NCBI GenBank assembly: GCA_900095095.1
Contig: FMBT01000296.1
Coordinates: forward strand, 434,001-498,000
Direction: 5' to 3'
DNA length: 64,000 nt
Source: Fragilariopsis cylindrus CCMP1102
Lineage: Eukaryota; Bacillariophyta; Bacillariophyceae; Bacillariales; Bacillariaceae
The translations under genes were made by a program, and so were the position numbers. The notes beneath the pieces were generated by a model that saw only the letters and a program-made list of their open reading frames with translations, did no database searches and was not told the origin of the DNA. This document shows, piece after piece, positions 1 through 11,505 of the stretch (position 1 is its first letter; each line of letters begins with the position of its first letter).

Positions 1-1
1 T

Positions 2-1075
2 GCAAATTACTATTATGATACAGCATTTATTGGTGTACCAAGTTCTGCTGATGATCCAAATTTTCAAGGTGGAATTGCTGATAAACAATATGGACGAGAT
101 GAACTAATTGATCCTATTCATTGTACAACTAGTATTGATTCATCAGAAAGTGCTGCACAGGATGCACCAGGAAATAGAAAAACTATTACAGTTGTTGGTG
201 GATTATTAGTTGGATGTTTTTCTATTGCATTTATCTTAATTGGATACGTATTATATCAACGACAACGATCCTACAACAGTAGTAGTCGTAGTCGAAATAA
301 TGATGATAATAAGGACAAGAACTGTGGTCGTCGCGATCGACAAGATACTACTAATCTTGCTGTACTTGCTGGTACTGGTAGTAGTCTCGAAGATAGTCTC
401 GATGATGATGAGGATATGGATAATAATGAATTTGATGACGATGGTGCAAATGCATTCGCTCGTCATTATAATCTTGATCAAGGTGAAGAAGAAGACAATA
501 TTAATAATAATGGTAATGGTAATGACGGGGGTGGTAGTCAGAATAAAACTGAAGGAGGAAGCAATAACAACAACAGTAACAACAAAAAATTTAACGACGA
601 CGAAAAAGACGGCTTGATGATGATGCAGCAGCAACAACAACAACAACAACTTAATCTTCCTCAAGAAGAAGAATATCCAGATCTTCCCATGTCTACAGAA
701 GCAATTCGAATGGATTTAGGAAATTCGTTGAAAGGACAATTAATGGGACAACACGGCAGCACGAACAACAACAACACCACAACTAACAACAACTTTAACA
801 CAAGTGGTGGTCCATACGGAGATGGGATGCCCATTAATATGATTGGTGGTGTTAGTGCTGGTACTAGTACTGGTACAACCAGCGACAAACGTTTTATGAT
901 CGGTCCAGGTGGATCACATCATTTTAATAGTGGTGGGGGTAATGGTGGATTTTTTAATATGAATAGTACAAGTGTTGACGGGGACGAATCGGATGAAGTT
1001 GATTCTTGGGCACAAACGGATGGTACAATCGGCTCGTTAGATTTACAATTAGAACCAATCACAGCAGAAGTGTAA
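2..1075 (+). CDS. Single-pass membrane protein, 3' part only
   Basis: The reading frame is open from base 2 of the window to the stop at 1073-1075, so this is the C-terminal 357 codons of a longer gene. About 60 residues of probable extracellular sequence with one Cys come first. One hydrophobic segment follows (bases about 190-255, containing VVGGLLVGCFSIAFILIGYV), then a short basic stop-transfer stretch (YQRQR). The remaining roughly 270 residues form a cytoplasmic tail rich in Asn, Asp, Gly and Gln, with a short poly-Gln run near base 630. This layout fits a type I membrane protein. I do not recognise the family, and the N-terminal domain that would define it lies outside the window. The frame is well supported by codon continuity; the function is unknown. 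Confidence 0.7.
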   Translation, partial: ANYYYDTAFIGVPSSADDPNFQGGIADKQYGRDELIDPIHCTTSIDSSESAAQDAPGNRKTITVVGGLLVGCFSIAFILIGYVLYQRQRSYNSSSRSRNNDDNKDKNCGRRDRQDTTNLAVLAGTGSSLEDSLDDDEDMDNNEFDDDGANAFARHYNLDQGEEEDNINNNGNGNDGGGSQNKTEGGSNNNNSNNKKFNDDEKDGLMMMQQQQQQQQLNLPQEEEYPDLPMSTEAIRMDLGNSLKGQLMGQHGSTNNNNTTTNNNFNTSGGPYGDGMPINMIGGVSAGTSTGTTSDKRFMIGPGGSHHFNSGGGNGGFFNMNSTSVDGDESDEVDSWAQTDGTIGSLDLQLEPITAEV

Positions 1076-2110
1076 ATTCAAATTCAAAATTGAAATCGAA
1101 ATTGACCATCATTGGTATACCAATACCACATTCACTATGCCAATACGTACATTTGTTCCCATGCATGTCTTTGTCATCATCATAAATCTATCTATTAGGA
1201 CCTATATCAATTTATGTATATAATATGTATGTATAACCGTGCAATGATTTTGTAAAAAGTAGAAACAAAAATGAATTAATACTACAGTATAGCATATTAT
1301 ATTCAATAAGAAATCTTTTTATTCAATGACTGATGGACGCTCTGTTATGGTAGTAGCTATTAGAATATTGATTTGATACCGATTGAACTGGATTTTAATG
1401 AGGGATCGTCGTATGTATGTATACTCAAACGACCGCCATTATCGTTGCTATTGCTATAGCTTTTGCTATAGAATCGTTTACGGTAGGCTTTTGTAGTTTA
1501 GTACTTCGAATGAGGATGGGATAAAAGTAAGTTGATGTCTACAGTATTACCATAGTCCCATAATCGAAGTAGAAGAAGGAAAGGAAGAACATTATTATAT
1601 TATGTATTACTAGACTTGTCCTTCAACGATCCCAAAAGCGCGAGTTTTTGAGTCCCACGAAATTAAGTCATGATGTAAAAAACAAATGCATAATTCATGC
1701 AATTTTTAAATCAAAAATGATTATATATTACGCTTGTATTAAACAGTAACAGTTAATATATTCCTACTTGTGGTTAAAAACGTGTCTAGGAAATATATTT
1801 AGATTTTAATTTAAAATGAACAGTTTGTAAGTTGCATGCTGTTGAAAGTTCTATAGTTTTACTAGTAATGTCTAGTGAATTGTGATTGAAAAAAAATCAG
1901 CTGGGGACAACTTTTATCTTTTTGGCCAAACATGCGCCGCGAGAATTTTTGTTCGTGGCGCACCCCTCAAAAAAATTATTACCCCTGGCATCATAGACGG
2001 CAATAAATCCACTCCCCTCTATCATCAACGACAACAATAAACCGTATATATTATTGACACGTTTTTCTTGTATTATGTTTATTTATCTTGAAGATGTCTC
2101 CAAGCATGCA
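1076..2110. other. Convergent 3' intergenic region with a hairpin
   Basis: This stretch separates the 3' ends of two convergent genes. It is AT-rich and I see no convincing coding frame. Its one clear structure is an inverted repeat at 1933-1962: TGCGCC and CGA on the left pair with TCG and GGCGCA on the right, separated by a G-T wobble, around a 10-base loop. It could be a 3'-end or RNA structure for either gene. No function can be assigned. Confidence 0.5.
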
Positions 2111-4833
2111 CTACGTACGGTGTAATTCTGCTTTAGATCCGACAGCAGATTCTGATATGCCTTTAAGGTTGTTGCCGTCGTCGTCGTCGTCATTGTTGCT
2201 CTCTTCTTCATTATCGCCACCATTTTTAATAAAATCAACTTTGCATTTACCTGCTTTGCCAAATGGACCAGTAATAGTGCCATATTCTTTTGTACTTGGT
2301 ATATATACAGTACGACCAACCATTTCACTTTTAATGTCAATATCAGGTGTAAACAAACCAGATATAATAGCTGTTGGATAAACCACCTTTTTTGTTGCTG
2401 TCGTTGTCTTCTTCGTACTGCCGTCATCCTCACCGCCACTGCCACTGCCACTGCCACCGTTATTACTACCAATTATTGGATCACCTTTTACTTTATCAAC
2501 TGTACCAGTCGCTTCTATTAGATCTTTTCTCTTTTTCTTCTTATCCTTTTTGGATTGCGTTGAGGCTGGTGGATCAATTCGTGATCCTGACCGTGAAGCA
2601 GGTAATATAATATCATCCTGACGCATTTTTTTTTCTGTATCATATAAGAATCTTTTAAATGGTAATCGCAATATATCATTTTCTTTTGCTGTTGTTCCTG
2701 ATGGAAAAACAACACGAAATTTACCACTTGTACCGAATGCTGATTTTAATTCACCAATATCATTGGATGGGTATGTAATTAATTTCATACCTAAAAATGG
2801 TTTTAACAGTGTTTCTTTTTTAAACAAATCACTACCATATAATTCATATCGTACAGTTTTCGAATCATCTTGACGTTTGTGTGGATCACCTAATCTTGAT
2901 ACAATACCACGTTTTTCTTTTGGTGTATACCAACGTATTTTATGTATATCCTTAGATGGATCTGTCAATCGTTCTATTAATCGACCACAGAATGCTAATC
3001 GACAAGAGGATGCTTTATTGTTCTTATGTCCTGGAGAATCTTCATCCATATTATCGTCGTCGCCGCTATTGTTATTATTATTACTATTATTCTTTTTGTT
3101 ACTTTTGCTTTGTTGTTTATGATTATTCCCTTCGACCGGTGCATCTAATCTTGACCCAATAATCAATGATTGAAGTGGACAATAAACAGGTGTTTGAAAA
3201 TCTAATATCGCCCAATGCAATAACGATTCTGGTTGTTTTTGTTTATTATTTTTGATTGTGCCGTTGTTATCTTGATCATTGCCGTTGCTTCCATTCGTCT
3301 TCGTACTACTTACGCCTCCTAATGATGCATCATGTTCGTTATCTTTCGTTAATGAATCAACCAATCCATCTTGTAGTAAAAAATCTTCTTTCCAATCAAA
3401 TTTAAGGTATGGCAATCCAGCATGATCAGCATCACTACCCAGACAAGAAGCAGTACCACCACCATCACCACCACCATTTGCACTAGCACGTTCTTTGTCT
3501 TGTAGTACTTCATTTTTCAATTTCAATTCTAATTCTTTTGCACCCCAAAATGATACAGTTGCCATCACAGTGGAATGACCAACACTCACATGATATTTTG
3601 ATTTATTTTTCAGGTATGGCCCCTTGTAGTGTGGAATAATTTTACGAACCAGTGCAATACCACCCTTCACATATTTCACACTACCCGGTGTGGAACAGAC
3701 ACCACGTTCTAAACTAGTAGAATCAAAATTGGAGACACATATACCAGCTCTGTCCCCTTGTTGAATTTTCAGACAACGTCTTTTAAACATTTGTATACTT
3801 TTTACTTTCCGTTGTAAGTTACCTAACGATGGAAATTCAATGATATCATTCACATTAATGGATCCATTCAAGCAGGTGCCAGTTAATACTGTACCCATCC
3901 CCTTGATGGGAAAACAATGATCAATTGCAAAATAAAAATTGGAATTGGAATTGGAATTAGTACTACTACCTTTGGTAATGGTCGACGACGTCGACGACGA
4001 CGGTGCTGATGATGATGGTAGATTTAAATTTAAATGTCTTCGTGGTGCTGGTATCGTATTTTTTAATAATTCAATTAATTTATCAACATTAATTGTTTGT
4101 GCTTTCACTAGATCATGTACAGAAGATACTGCATCGTCACCGTTACTACCTCCACCTCCTTTTACTTTTACTTTTCCTTTGTTCGAATTATTGTTATTGT
4201 TATTGTTATCACCTCCACCACCTCCATTAGTATTAGTATTAGTACCTTTATCAATAGCTACTGCCGCAACTTTTTCACCACCCATACATGCTGAAACACC
4301 AATGATTGGTACCTGACTGGGATCATTAAATTTCGTCGATTGTTTTAATCGTTCCCGTACTTTTTGTGTTGCTTCCTGTAATCGTTGTTCCCGTTCTGCA
4401 ATTGGAAACATATCAATCTTATTCAATGCAATAATTAAAGTCGAGGAGGTTAATTCTGCCAAGACTAAACATTCAGTAGTTTGTGCCTGCCAACCTTTAT
4501 AGGCATCTACTACTAATAAGACAATATCAATAATTTGTGCACCACCAATAATTGTTCGTATTAAGGAGGCATGACCCGGACAATCGACTAATGTCATTTG
4601 TAAATATTTTAATTTATTTGATTTTGATTTTGATACGACATTATTATTATTATTTGTATTATTATTATCCTTACTACTTTTATTATTGGATGAGGCTTGT
4701 AATTGTAATTTTAATCGTTCTGGTAAATCCATAAAGAAACATGAAAAACCTAAATCTAATGTCATACCTGTATATAAGAAATGGTAAATGAAAGGTAAGA
4801 TAAGATAAGATAAAATAAAGATAAAGATAAAGC

Positions 4834-4885
<52 letters not shown>

Positions 4886-5456
4886 GGTAGAAAAAGTTAT
4901 ATAATTGTTTTTACAGAACAAAACTCAGAAAGAAAGAAATGGTGCGGGCTAGCTAGCTCTGGGTAGGTGTGCGCTGAACTGAGCTGAGCTGAGCTGAGCT
5001 GAGCTGAGCTGAGCTGAGCTGAGCTGAGCTGAGCTGAGCTACAGTGGCAGAAGACGACGACGACATAACTGCTGATACTGCTTTAACTGCTCAACGTAGT
5101 AAACTGCATAACGTACCTCGTTGTCTGGATTGTTTGGATTTATCTAAGGATGCCGTACTGAGTAATGTCGATAATGTTTTTACTAAGGATGTTTTACCAC
5201 TATCCACATGACCTAATATACCCACATTAATATTAATGACTTCCTCTGGATTTGGTGGACTTGTACTTGTAATACTTGTACTTGTACTCGGTGGTGTACT
5301 TGTACTTGTACTTGTACTTCCACTATCGACGTCGCTCTTCTTGCCGTTAGCGTTGTCACTGTTGCTGTTGTCACTTCCGCCATGATCGCCATCGGCGTTA
5401 CCACTATCACTATCACTACTAGTTTTCGGTGGTGTTGTTGTGGTAGTTGTCGACAT
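2111..5456 (-). CDS. EEFSEC: Selenocysteine-specific elongation factor eEFSec (2 exons)
   Basis: This GTPase delivers selenocysteinyl-tRNA to ribosomes at recoded UGA codons. Exon 1 is 5456..5117 and exon 2 is 4767..2111. The 349 bp intron has a GTACGT donor and a TACAG acceptor; both sit in phase 1 and join to a 998-residue protein. Visible motifs are the P-loop GHVDSGKT (residues 82-89), the switch region RGMTLDLGFSCF across the splice junction, DCPGH (175-179) and NKID (229-232). The order and the TLDLGFSCF signature are those of eEFSec rather than EF-Tu or EF-1A. The protein is long for the family (usually about 580-600 residues) because low-complexity Asn, Gly and Ser inserts interrupt it, plus a 70-residue Ser/Thr-rich N-terminus. 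Its presence implies that the organism makes selenoproteins. I saw no selenoprotein gene or tRNA-Sec in the window. Confidence 0.88.
4853..5040. repeat. GA run and (GAGCT)12 inside the eEFSec intron
   Basis: A GT-rich stretch runs into alternating GA at about 4853-4880. Then 12 perfect copies of the pentamer GAGCT occupy 4981-5040, with a degenerate copy just before them. Both lie inside the eEFSec intron. On the transcribed strand they read as CT-rich sequence and AGCTC repeats. Each unit contains the self-complementary tetramer AGCT. This is a microsatellite and is probably length-variable. Confidence 0.9.
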
Positions 5457-6113
5457 GTTGTTCTAGTTCGTTTGTTCGTTCGTTCTCTCGATTGGAGTTT
5501 TACTTTTTGAGAGTCTGCTGATGCTGATACTGATACTGATACTGATACTGATATATGGTTTGCTGTGCTAGTCGGCGAGAAAGTAAAGGAAAGTAGTAGT
5601 TACTGTACGACAATGTATTTGCGTGTGCTGAGATGTGATGGCTGTGGTGCTGATGTTGGTTGTCGCGGAAAGATTTTTTCTTGTTGTAATGTCTTTTATT
5701 CGAGTCGAGTGAGTCAAATCATATCATTGTGAAGCGTCGCAGCACAACAAACCCAGTACCACAGTGAATGTACGTACGTACTGTACTAGTCATAGCTATG
5801 TATGTACTAGTAGTGTTTATACGGTAAATAGTAGTACGGTACTGTAGATGATGTCTACTAGTACATGCACTAGCAGTACTAACAATATTCCACAAAGTCA
5901 ACATGAAAAGAAGAGGAAGCGTGTAACCCACATATATACTCCTTATCAATAGCAAAGGTTCTGTCGAGAAATAGAATGAAGAACAATAGCGGCACGGTGG
6001 GGGCAGGATTTACCAGTTCAACAGTAGCGGCATAATTAGAGGAATGCTACTGTATAGGCATGCAAAAATATAGTATGTAATTGATTTTTTAATAATTAGT
6101 TATTGTATAATAA
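5457..6113. other. Upstream region of eEFSec with one copy of a dispersed repeat
   Basis: No credible gene is visible. A short ACTGAT run lies near 5520-5550. Bases about 5706-5845 resemble 8216-8350 in the same orientation. Shared blocks include GAGTGAGTCAA, GAAGCGTCGCAGCACA, CCAGTACCACA and GCTATGTATGTACTAGTAG. The two copies bracket the Cys-rich surface protein gene. Confidence 0.55.
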
Positions 6114-7439
6114 CTAAATACCAGTAATAATAATAGCAGCAGTAGCAGCTGCTGCGGTTGTCATCGAATAAGAAACGTAAGCAGCAGAAGAACTGGAACC
6201 AGTTACATCAGCAACAGAAGATTCGGTGGATGAAGATTCGTCTGCTGCGCTTGAACCATCTTCGCTATCTTTGCCGTCCATTCCTGATGCAGCAGCTTCT
6301 TGACTATCCTCGGTATTTATACTTGCAGCTGGATTAGTAGAAACATCGGATTCGCTACTATCCATTCCTGATGCATTATCTCCGACTGGAAACATAAGTA
6401 CATTATTTGTGTTTTCCAAGTTACCGTCACGGTCGTAGCTGTTGAAGTTACATCGCATCTGCATATCGTCTGTCTGGGAAGAGTACACAGCGCAAAGAGC
6501 GTACGTGGAATAAAACGGAATATCCTGATCCCCCTTGTTTTTATCCTGCTGTCTTCCTGTGGCTGGTTCGTTGTCAGCATAGCAACTTAGATTCTGATTT
6601 CCAGTAAATGGGATATTCTTTCTGTCATCACCTTTGGTGCATCGCCATGGGTACAGATTTCCAATAAAATACGCATCAGCGTTGGTGTCTTTCCATGGAC
6701 TATTGTCATACCAGCCATCTCTTTGAGCCAATTTGTTCATACTGGAGGAATAATCCCCGTTGTCTCCCATAGCTGCTGCCAAAAATTGGTTGTCCTGGTA
6801 ACCTAATCCCGCGTTTTGGGATTCCTTGAACCCTCTCCACCATCCTGCCTTGTACTTGCCGTACGTTTGAGACATTCCCGGATGGTCGAATGTTGGGCAA
6901 TCGGTATGGGTGACACCGTACTCATCACCATCACAACTTGGATCGATACCAGCCTCCGATTTAATCACGATCTCCTCAAAGTATCCATTGTCACCTCCAC
7001 AATCAGCGGATTGGACACCTGCACCGTCGCAAAGGTGTGTCAACCAAACCTTATCGCCAGGACAAGGATCGTCCTTACTTGATTTGGCGCACCAGACCTG
7101 ATATTGCGATTTATCTCCATTGTACTGAAAGGCTGACATGTCCCAGTCTCCTGAATCCATATACGAACATTCAGGATTTGGATCGCCTCTGGGTTTAAAA
7201 TGGTACGGTGTACAAGTCGGACCGGAACCATCACAGTTCCATTCAGCGTAATCGTCGTTACATTGTGATGCAGAACAGGCACCATTGTAACTCTGTAGAT
7301 CAGAGCAGGAGGTTAACGAGGGAAGACTACCGTCAGCAGTAGCGGTGTCAAACTGATTGTTGACGGTAAGAAGAAGAAGATACATCGATACAAATGTAAG
7401 GGAATAGTTGTAACTCATTTTTCGTTCGTTGTTCAACAT
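6114..7439 (-). CDS. Secreted Cys-rich protein with a possible lipid-anchor tail
   Basis: A single-exon frame of 441 residues. The first ATG gives MLNNERKMSYNY; the second (residue 8) places a hydrophobic signal-like segment (YSLTFVSMYLLLLTVNN) closer to the start and may be the real one. The body (about residues 40-340) has many Cys residues, plus Trp, Tyr, Gly and Asp, as in a disulphide-bonded extracellular domain. A Ser, Asp and Ala-rich linker follows. The extreme C-terminus is a short hydrophobic stretch ending in AAAATAAIIITGI, as expected of a GPI-attachment signal. This suggests a cell-surface protein. I do not recognise the Cys-rich domain. Codon continuity and the signal and tail arrangement make the gene itself convincing. 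Confidence 0.75.
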   Translation of the reverse strand: MLNNERKMSYNYSLTFVSMYLLLLTVNNQFDTATADGSLPSLTSCSDLQSYNGACSASQCNDDYAEWNCDGSGPTCTPYHFKPRGDPNPECSYMDSGDWDMSAFQYNGDKSQYQVWCAKSSKDDPCPGDKVWLTHLCDGAGVQSADCGGDNGYFEEIVIKSEAGIDPSCDGDEYGVTHTDCPTFDHPGMSQTYGKYKAGWWRGFKESQNAGLGYQDNQFLAAAMGDNGDYSSSMNKLAQRDGWYDNSPWKDTNADAYFIGNLYPWRCTKGDDRKNIPFTGNQNLSCYADNEPATGRQQDKNKGDQDIPFYSTYALCAVYSSQTDDMQMRCNFNSYDRDGNLENTNNVLMFPVGDNASGMDSSESDVSTNPAASINTEDSQEAAASGMDGKDSEDGSSAADESSSTESSVADVTGSSSSAAYVSYSMTTAAAATAAIIITGI

Positions 7440-9448
7440 GCGCTTGATGTGATTCGATTTTGATTTTGTTTTTGTTATATTGATCTGATATGATTTGATT
7501 TGATTTGATTTGCTTATTTATCTGTTTGCGATGCTTATTTGATTTTATGAGAACAAACACAATCCGAAATATTATTACTATTGCTGTTATTTTTATGTTT
7601 AATCGTTCGAGTGAGAACCGGTATTTCGCGTCACGTCTTGTATTCCAGCGAAAAGAGAATTTGTCCGAAATACAACCGCATACATTCTCTTGGTACTAAT
7701 GGCGGTATATAAATAATGTGTTCCGTGTTCCGGCAATAATGGCGGGTTGGGCTTCACGCAATTGCAAACGTGATACGTGATGTCATGGCAAATTATAACA
7801 TTTCTTAAAACATTAACAGATAACATCACGTCATCGCAAACGCCTTGACTTTATGTGGCGTTCAATTTCATCTGGTAGCGATGAAAAAAAGCATGCTGCG
7901 CGCTTCCTTCATTCCGGTGAAATCAGAAGACGATGCAACATGATGTGTAAAAAAGATGAGTACAGTAGTAGACACCACAGTCAGACGGTGTTGACATCAA
8001 GCAAAGAGCAGAAATCCTTGTCAATCAGGCCCTGTGTCTGTGAAATCAGAAAGGATACTCCGTGATACTACTACTACCGGTACTGTAGTTTTCAATGGAA
8101 GTAATTCAGTCGTGCATTTTGTTTCTTTCACTTGTTTCAAAAGTTACTCAGTTAATTTTACCACGATTGACAATTCACTCGGTAAGAAAAAAGAAGGAAA
8201 AGCTACGACTTTTAGTCGAGTGAGTCAAGGTATAACATATGAAGCGAAGCGTCGCAGCACAGCCCCAGTACCACATTGTATGTACGTACGGTACTATAGC
8301 TATGTATGTACTAGTAGTGTTATACTAGTATGATAAATATTAGTAGATGATCGATACCGTATCTACACTATAGCATCAGATCAGTAATCAACTGAACACT
8401 TATTTAACGTGAGCAGTTCTTTGATCAACGCCACTTCTACACAACACATATTGATTGATTCGCTTTGATTCATTCATTCCATTCGCTAGATTTGATTCGA
8501 TTCTCTAGATTCATTCGATTCGCTAGGTGAATTCGAGTTCGATTCACTCAATAATCATTGTTTGACGTACAATCCAATCCATCCATGAGAGGGCTTATAA
8601 TAGAGAAAATGAATTCTATCGCCACTACACTGTCACTACAAAGGCATGGCACGATCACATCAAATCAACTCATATCCAGGGGGAGGGACCCAAAACTTCA
8701 ACTTTGACATTGAATTTACAAAAATGCTACGTGTGGTGATTTATTAATCTGAATTTAAAATAAAATAAATGGGAATGAACTTCTAGGAAGTGGCGGAGGG
8801 AGACCCGATGGTGTGATATGCGAATATAATATACGATGATTGATTGGATTTGTTTCTAATCAATCGACAAATAGATCACGCACAACATCATTCAACATCA
8901 TTCAACATCATGTTCAGCCACAGCCAATCAAGTACAGACAAACAAGCGAATGTAGTGTACGCGATAGACCACTTAACGGCATCGATACGATACATGGAAA
9001 AAATCCACTATTTTGAGCACACGGTTGAACCTAGATCATATAAATCTTTGTATTTTTTTATCCTTGTTAAAAAAGAGTTATGATAGTATATTATAGTTAT
9101 TCTTATTTCATTTATTATACTTGCAGAGCCTACTGACATCATTTGGTGACCAAATGATATTTGTGTTGGCGAAGTTTCTTGTTTGTGGTATGTTAGGACA
9201 GTATGTGTCGCTCGTCGAATCGAATCGAATCGAAGTATGTGGTACTGTATAGTATGCTATATAATGTAATATAAAGTTACATACAACTTGTAGCGTAACT
9301 TGAAAGTCCGTTGAACGCGATAAGACTAGTGGATCATCAATCATTATTTATATATTTATTCTTGATGTAGAGTTATACGGTATGTAGATATTTCTGTTCT
9401 ACTGTACAGTATTGTATACGCAGAACACATGTAGAGCGCGTGCAGAAC
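7440..9448. other. Long intergenic region with the second dispersed-repeat copy
   Basis: About 2 kb without a convincing gene. Short frames here show no domain and have amino-acid compositions unlike the neighbours. Bases about 8216-8350 hold the second copy of the repeat seen at 5706-5845. Around 8450-8560 there are many short GATTCGATT-type iterations, and TACTGTA-type words recur. Promoters for the flanking minus-strand Cys-rich gene should lie near 7440-7700. Confidence 0.5.
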
Positions 9449-10437
9449 CTAATTCTGTGAGTTGTTCTGATGAAGTCCTTGGTGTAACTCTTGTTGTAGA
9501 CGATTAGCACGCTGCTGCACGAGGTAAAGCGATTTAAGTAGGTCAGCTGTATTGCCATTGCTGTTGCTATTGTTGTTGTTGTTGATGTTGTTGATGTTGT
9601 TGATGCTGTTGATGCTGTTGTGAGCCGTACTCCAAGTAGCGGGAGGAAGGGAACTTCCGTTCGCTCTAGCAGCAGAGGGTGGTAATTGTGACATCAAAGA
9701 CTGCAATAACATTGACTGCTGTGACGAATTTCCTGTTCCTTTAGTGTGTTTAGTAAAACAAAGGTAAATGCCGCAACAAAACAAGAGAGATATTGTTAGA
9801 AAATTATCACGCTTTTTCAAAGTTTAAAATTTGTTACAGGGTAGTTTTGCTTATTCTTACCGGATTGTTGTCGCTCCTGCTGCTGTGTATTCTGCTGCTG
9901 CATCTGTTGTCCTGGGAAGGAAGAATTAAACAATTGTTGCTGTTGTTGTTGTGTTGAGTTTCCATTTGCAGGCTTCTGTGCTATTAGAAGTGATAAGTTG
10001 TCGATGCAGGCTTGTCTCAAAGAATATTCCAGATGTTCGTTACGAGATTTTAATACTTTTATCTCATTGTCTTGTTGTTGTAACCTTGCCTTTAGTTCAA
10101 TGCTTTCATTTTTCATAAATTGATTTGCTACCTTCTGACGTTTCCGACGATCGCGTGCAGATAAACGATTAGAGAGTAATTGTTCCTCACGACGATGATA
10201 TTGAGTGCTGCTGTTACTACTATTAGTAGCAGGAGTGCTGCTACTACTATTAGTAGCAGTGGTACTTTCAGCAGTTACTGCGGGCACTGATGATGGTGTA
10301 TCAGAAAGGGCTAATAGGTCATGAATAGCCTGTTTTTTTTCGCCAGCAGCAGCAGCCTTCTCGTCGTCGTTGTAATCGTCGTCGTCGTCGTCTTCTCTCT
10401 CTTCCCTAATTATCTCGTCGTGTTTATCCATATCCAT
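9449..10437 (-). CDS. bZIP transcription factor (2 exons)
   Basis: Exon 1 is 10437..9861 and exon 2 is 9738..9449, giving 288 residues. The 122 bp intron has a GTAAGAAT donor in phase 1. Two acceptors six bases apart (exon 2 from 9738 or 9732) keep the frame, so a two-residue splice variant is possible. An acidic poly-Asp segment and a Ser/Thr-rich stretch come first. Then comes a basic region with RLSARDRRKRQK, carrying the Asn-x7-Arg arrangement of bZIP DNA-contact residues. It runs into Leu/Ile heptads (ELKARL, IKVLK, HLEYSL). Gln-rich and Asn-rich tracts and a final coiled-coil-like segment follow. I start at 10437 (MDMDKHDE); an upstream in-frame ATG at 10560 would add 41 residues unlike the rest. 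The protein should act in the nucleus as a dimer; target genes are unknown. Confidence 0.82.
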
Positions 10438-11505
10438 TATTCGCCTGTTTGTTTCCGTTTTACTATTTTGTTCTATATTATTAGAATCATAACAATACTT
10501 TGTGCAGAGACGAAATGTGTAAGCGTACAAGTACTTTGTGGTCACACAATTTACACACATACAATACAGAAGAAGAAAATTTTTGTTCAGTATCGCCAGT
10601 ATTAGTGTGGAAGATAAACGTGTATGCGTACAAGTACTTTGTGGTGCACATCCCAGAAGAATAAAAATTTGTTCAAGTAAAGTGTGGAGCTACGTCGCGG
10701 CGACAGATACGGGGGTGACGTTGCACAATAATAAGTGATCGTGCGCAGATGTTATACACTAATAGATAATTTTACTTAATGCACATTTTTATCAAAACGC
10801 AAGACAACAGATGTTCTGATTTATACTACCGGTACTTGCGGTATGGAAGTGTTTGATTTCTTTAAAAGCTGAGAACGTGTATCGCGCCACAATAATATCA
10901 TTTTTACGTATTGGAACGTATTCCTCCAACTCCTTCAAAGTTTACATCATGCACCTACACTTTAACAAGGGGTGACGTATTTATTTTATGTCGAAAACTT
11001 CTTGAATCGATTACAGTAGCTACATTACTCGCAATTGTGTTTTGCACGCACCCTAAATAACTCGCAGGGGGGGGGAGGCGTCCAGTATTTGACTGGTGCA
11101 GTCTAACATGACATGTGCGTAGTACCGTGCTACCATCACAAAAAGAACATACTGTAATGAATAAAAAATAATGATACAAACGAACACGTGAACCTCATGG
11201 AATAACGATCCGCAACAGACCCACTATTCATTTAACAGCCTCACTCGAAAAGAAGTAGAGTTCACAGAATCTATATTGAAGTTTATGTATCGTCCAATGA
11301 GCTGACAGCGCTTGTGCGTGATGTGCAAGCTAATAATGGTACAGTAGTAATGCTGCACAAGTAAGTACTCGTATTGTACGTCGTGTTTTTACTAATCATT
11401 CCTTGTGTTTTTTGTCGTTCTACGTCGTAACGTCACAAAGATTACGTCTTTTTTATTCTCACATTATCATTTCTTAAAGACCACCGGAAGGAACAGTAAG
11501 CACGA
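10438..11505. other. bZIP upstream region with a 60-70 bp direct repeat
   Basis: No gene is visible. Two diverged direct copies lie just upstream of the bZIP gene, at about 10513-10590 and 10616-10677. They share GCGTACAAGTACTTTGTGG, and then AGAAGAA followed by an A/T stretch leading to TTTGTTCA. The repeated block holds the palindrome GTACAAGTAC-like core, so it could be a duplicated regulatory site, but this is inference. Confidence 0.5.

Noticed and set aside
240-664. Long frames on both strands over the N/D-rich region of the first gene
   Set aside because: They are shadows of the low-complexity coding sequence read in other frames, with Val/Ile/Thr/Met runs and no domain.
7853-8333. 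Two short plus-strand frames (70 and 99 codons)
   Set aside because: They overlap the dispersed repeat copy at 8216-8350 and show no conserved motif.
8519-8548. Possible tRNA B box (GTTCGATTC)
   Set aside because: It is part of simple GATTCGATT iterations; no A box, anticodon arm or acceptor stem can be drawn.
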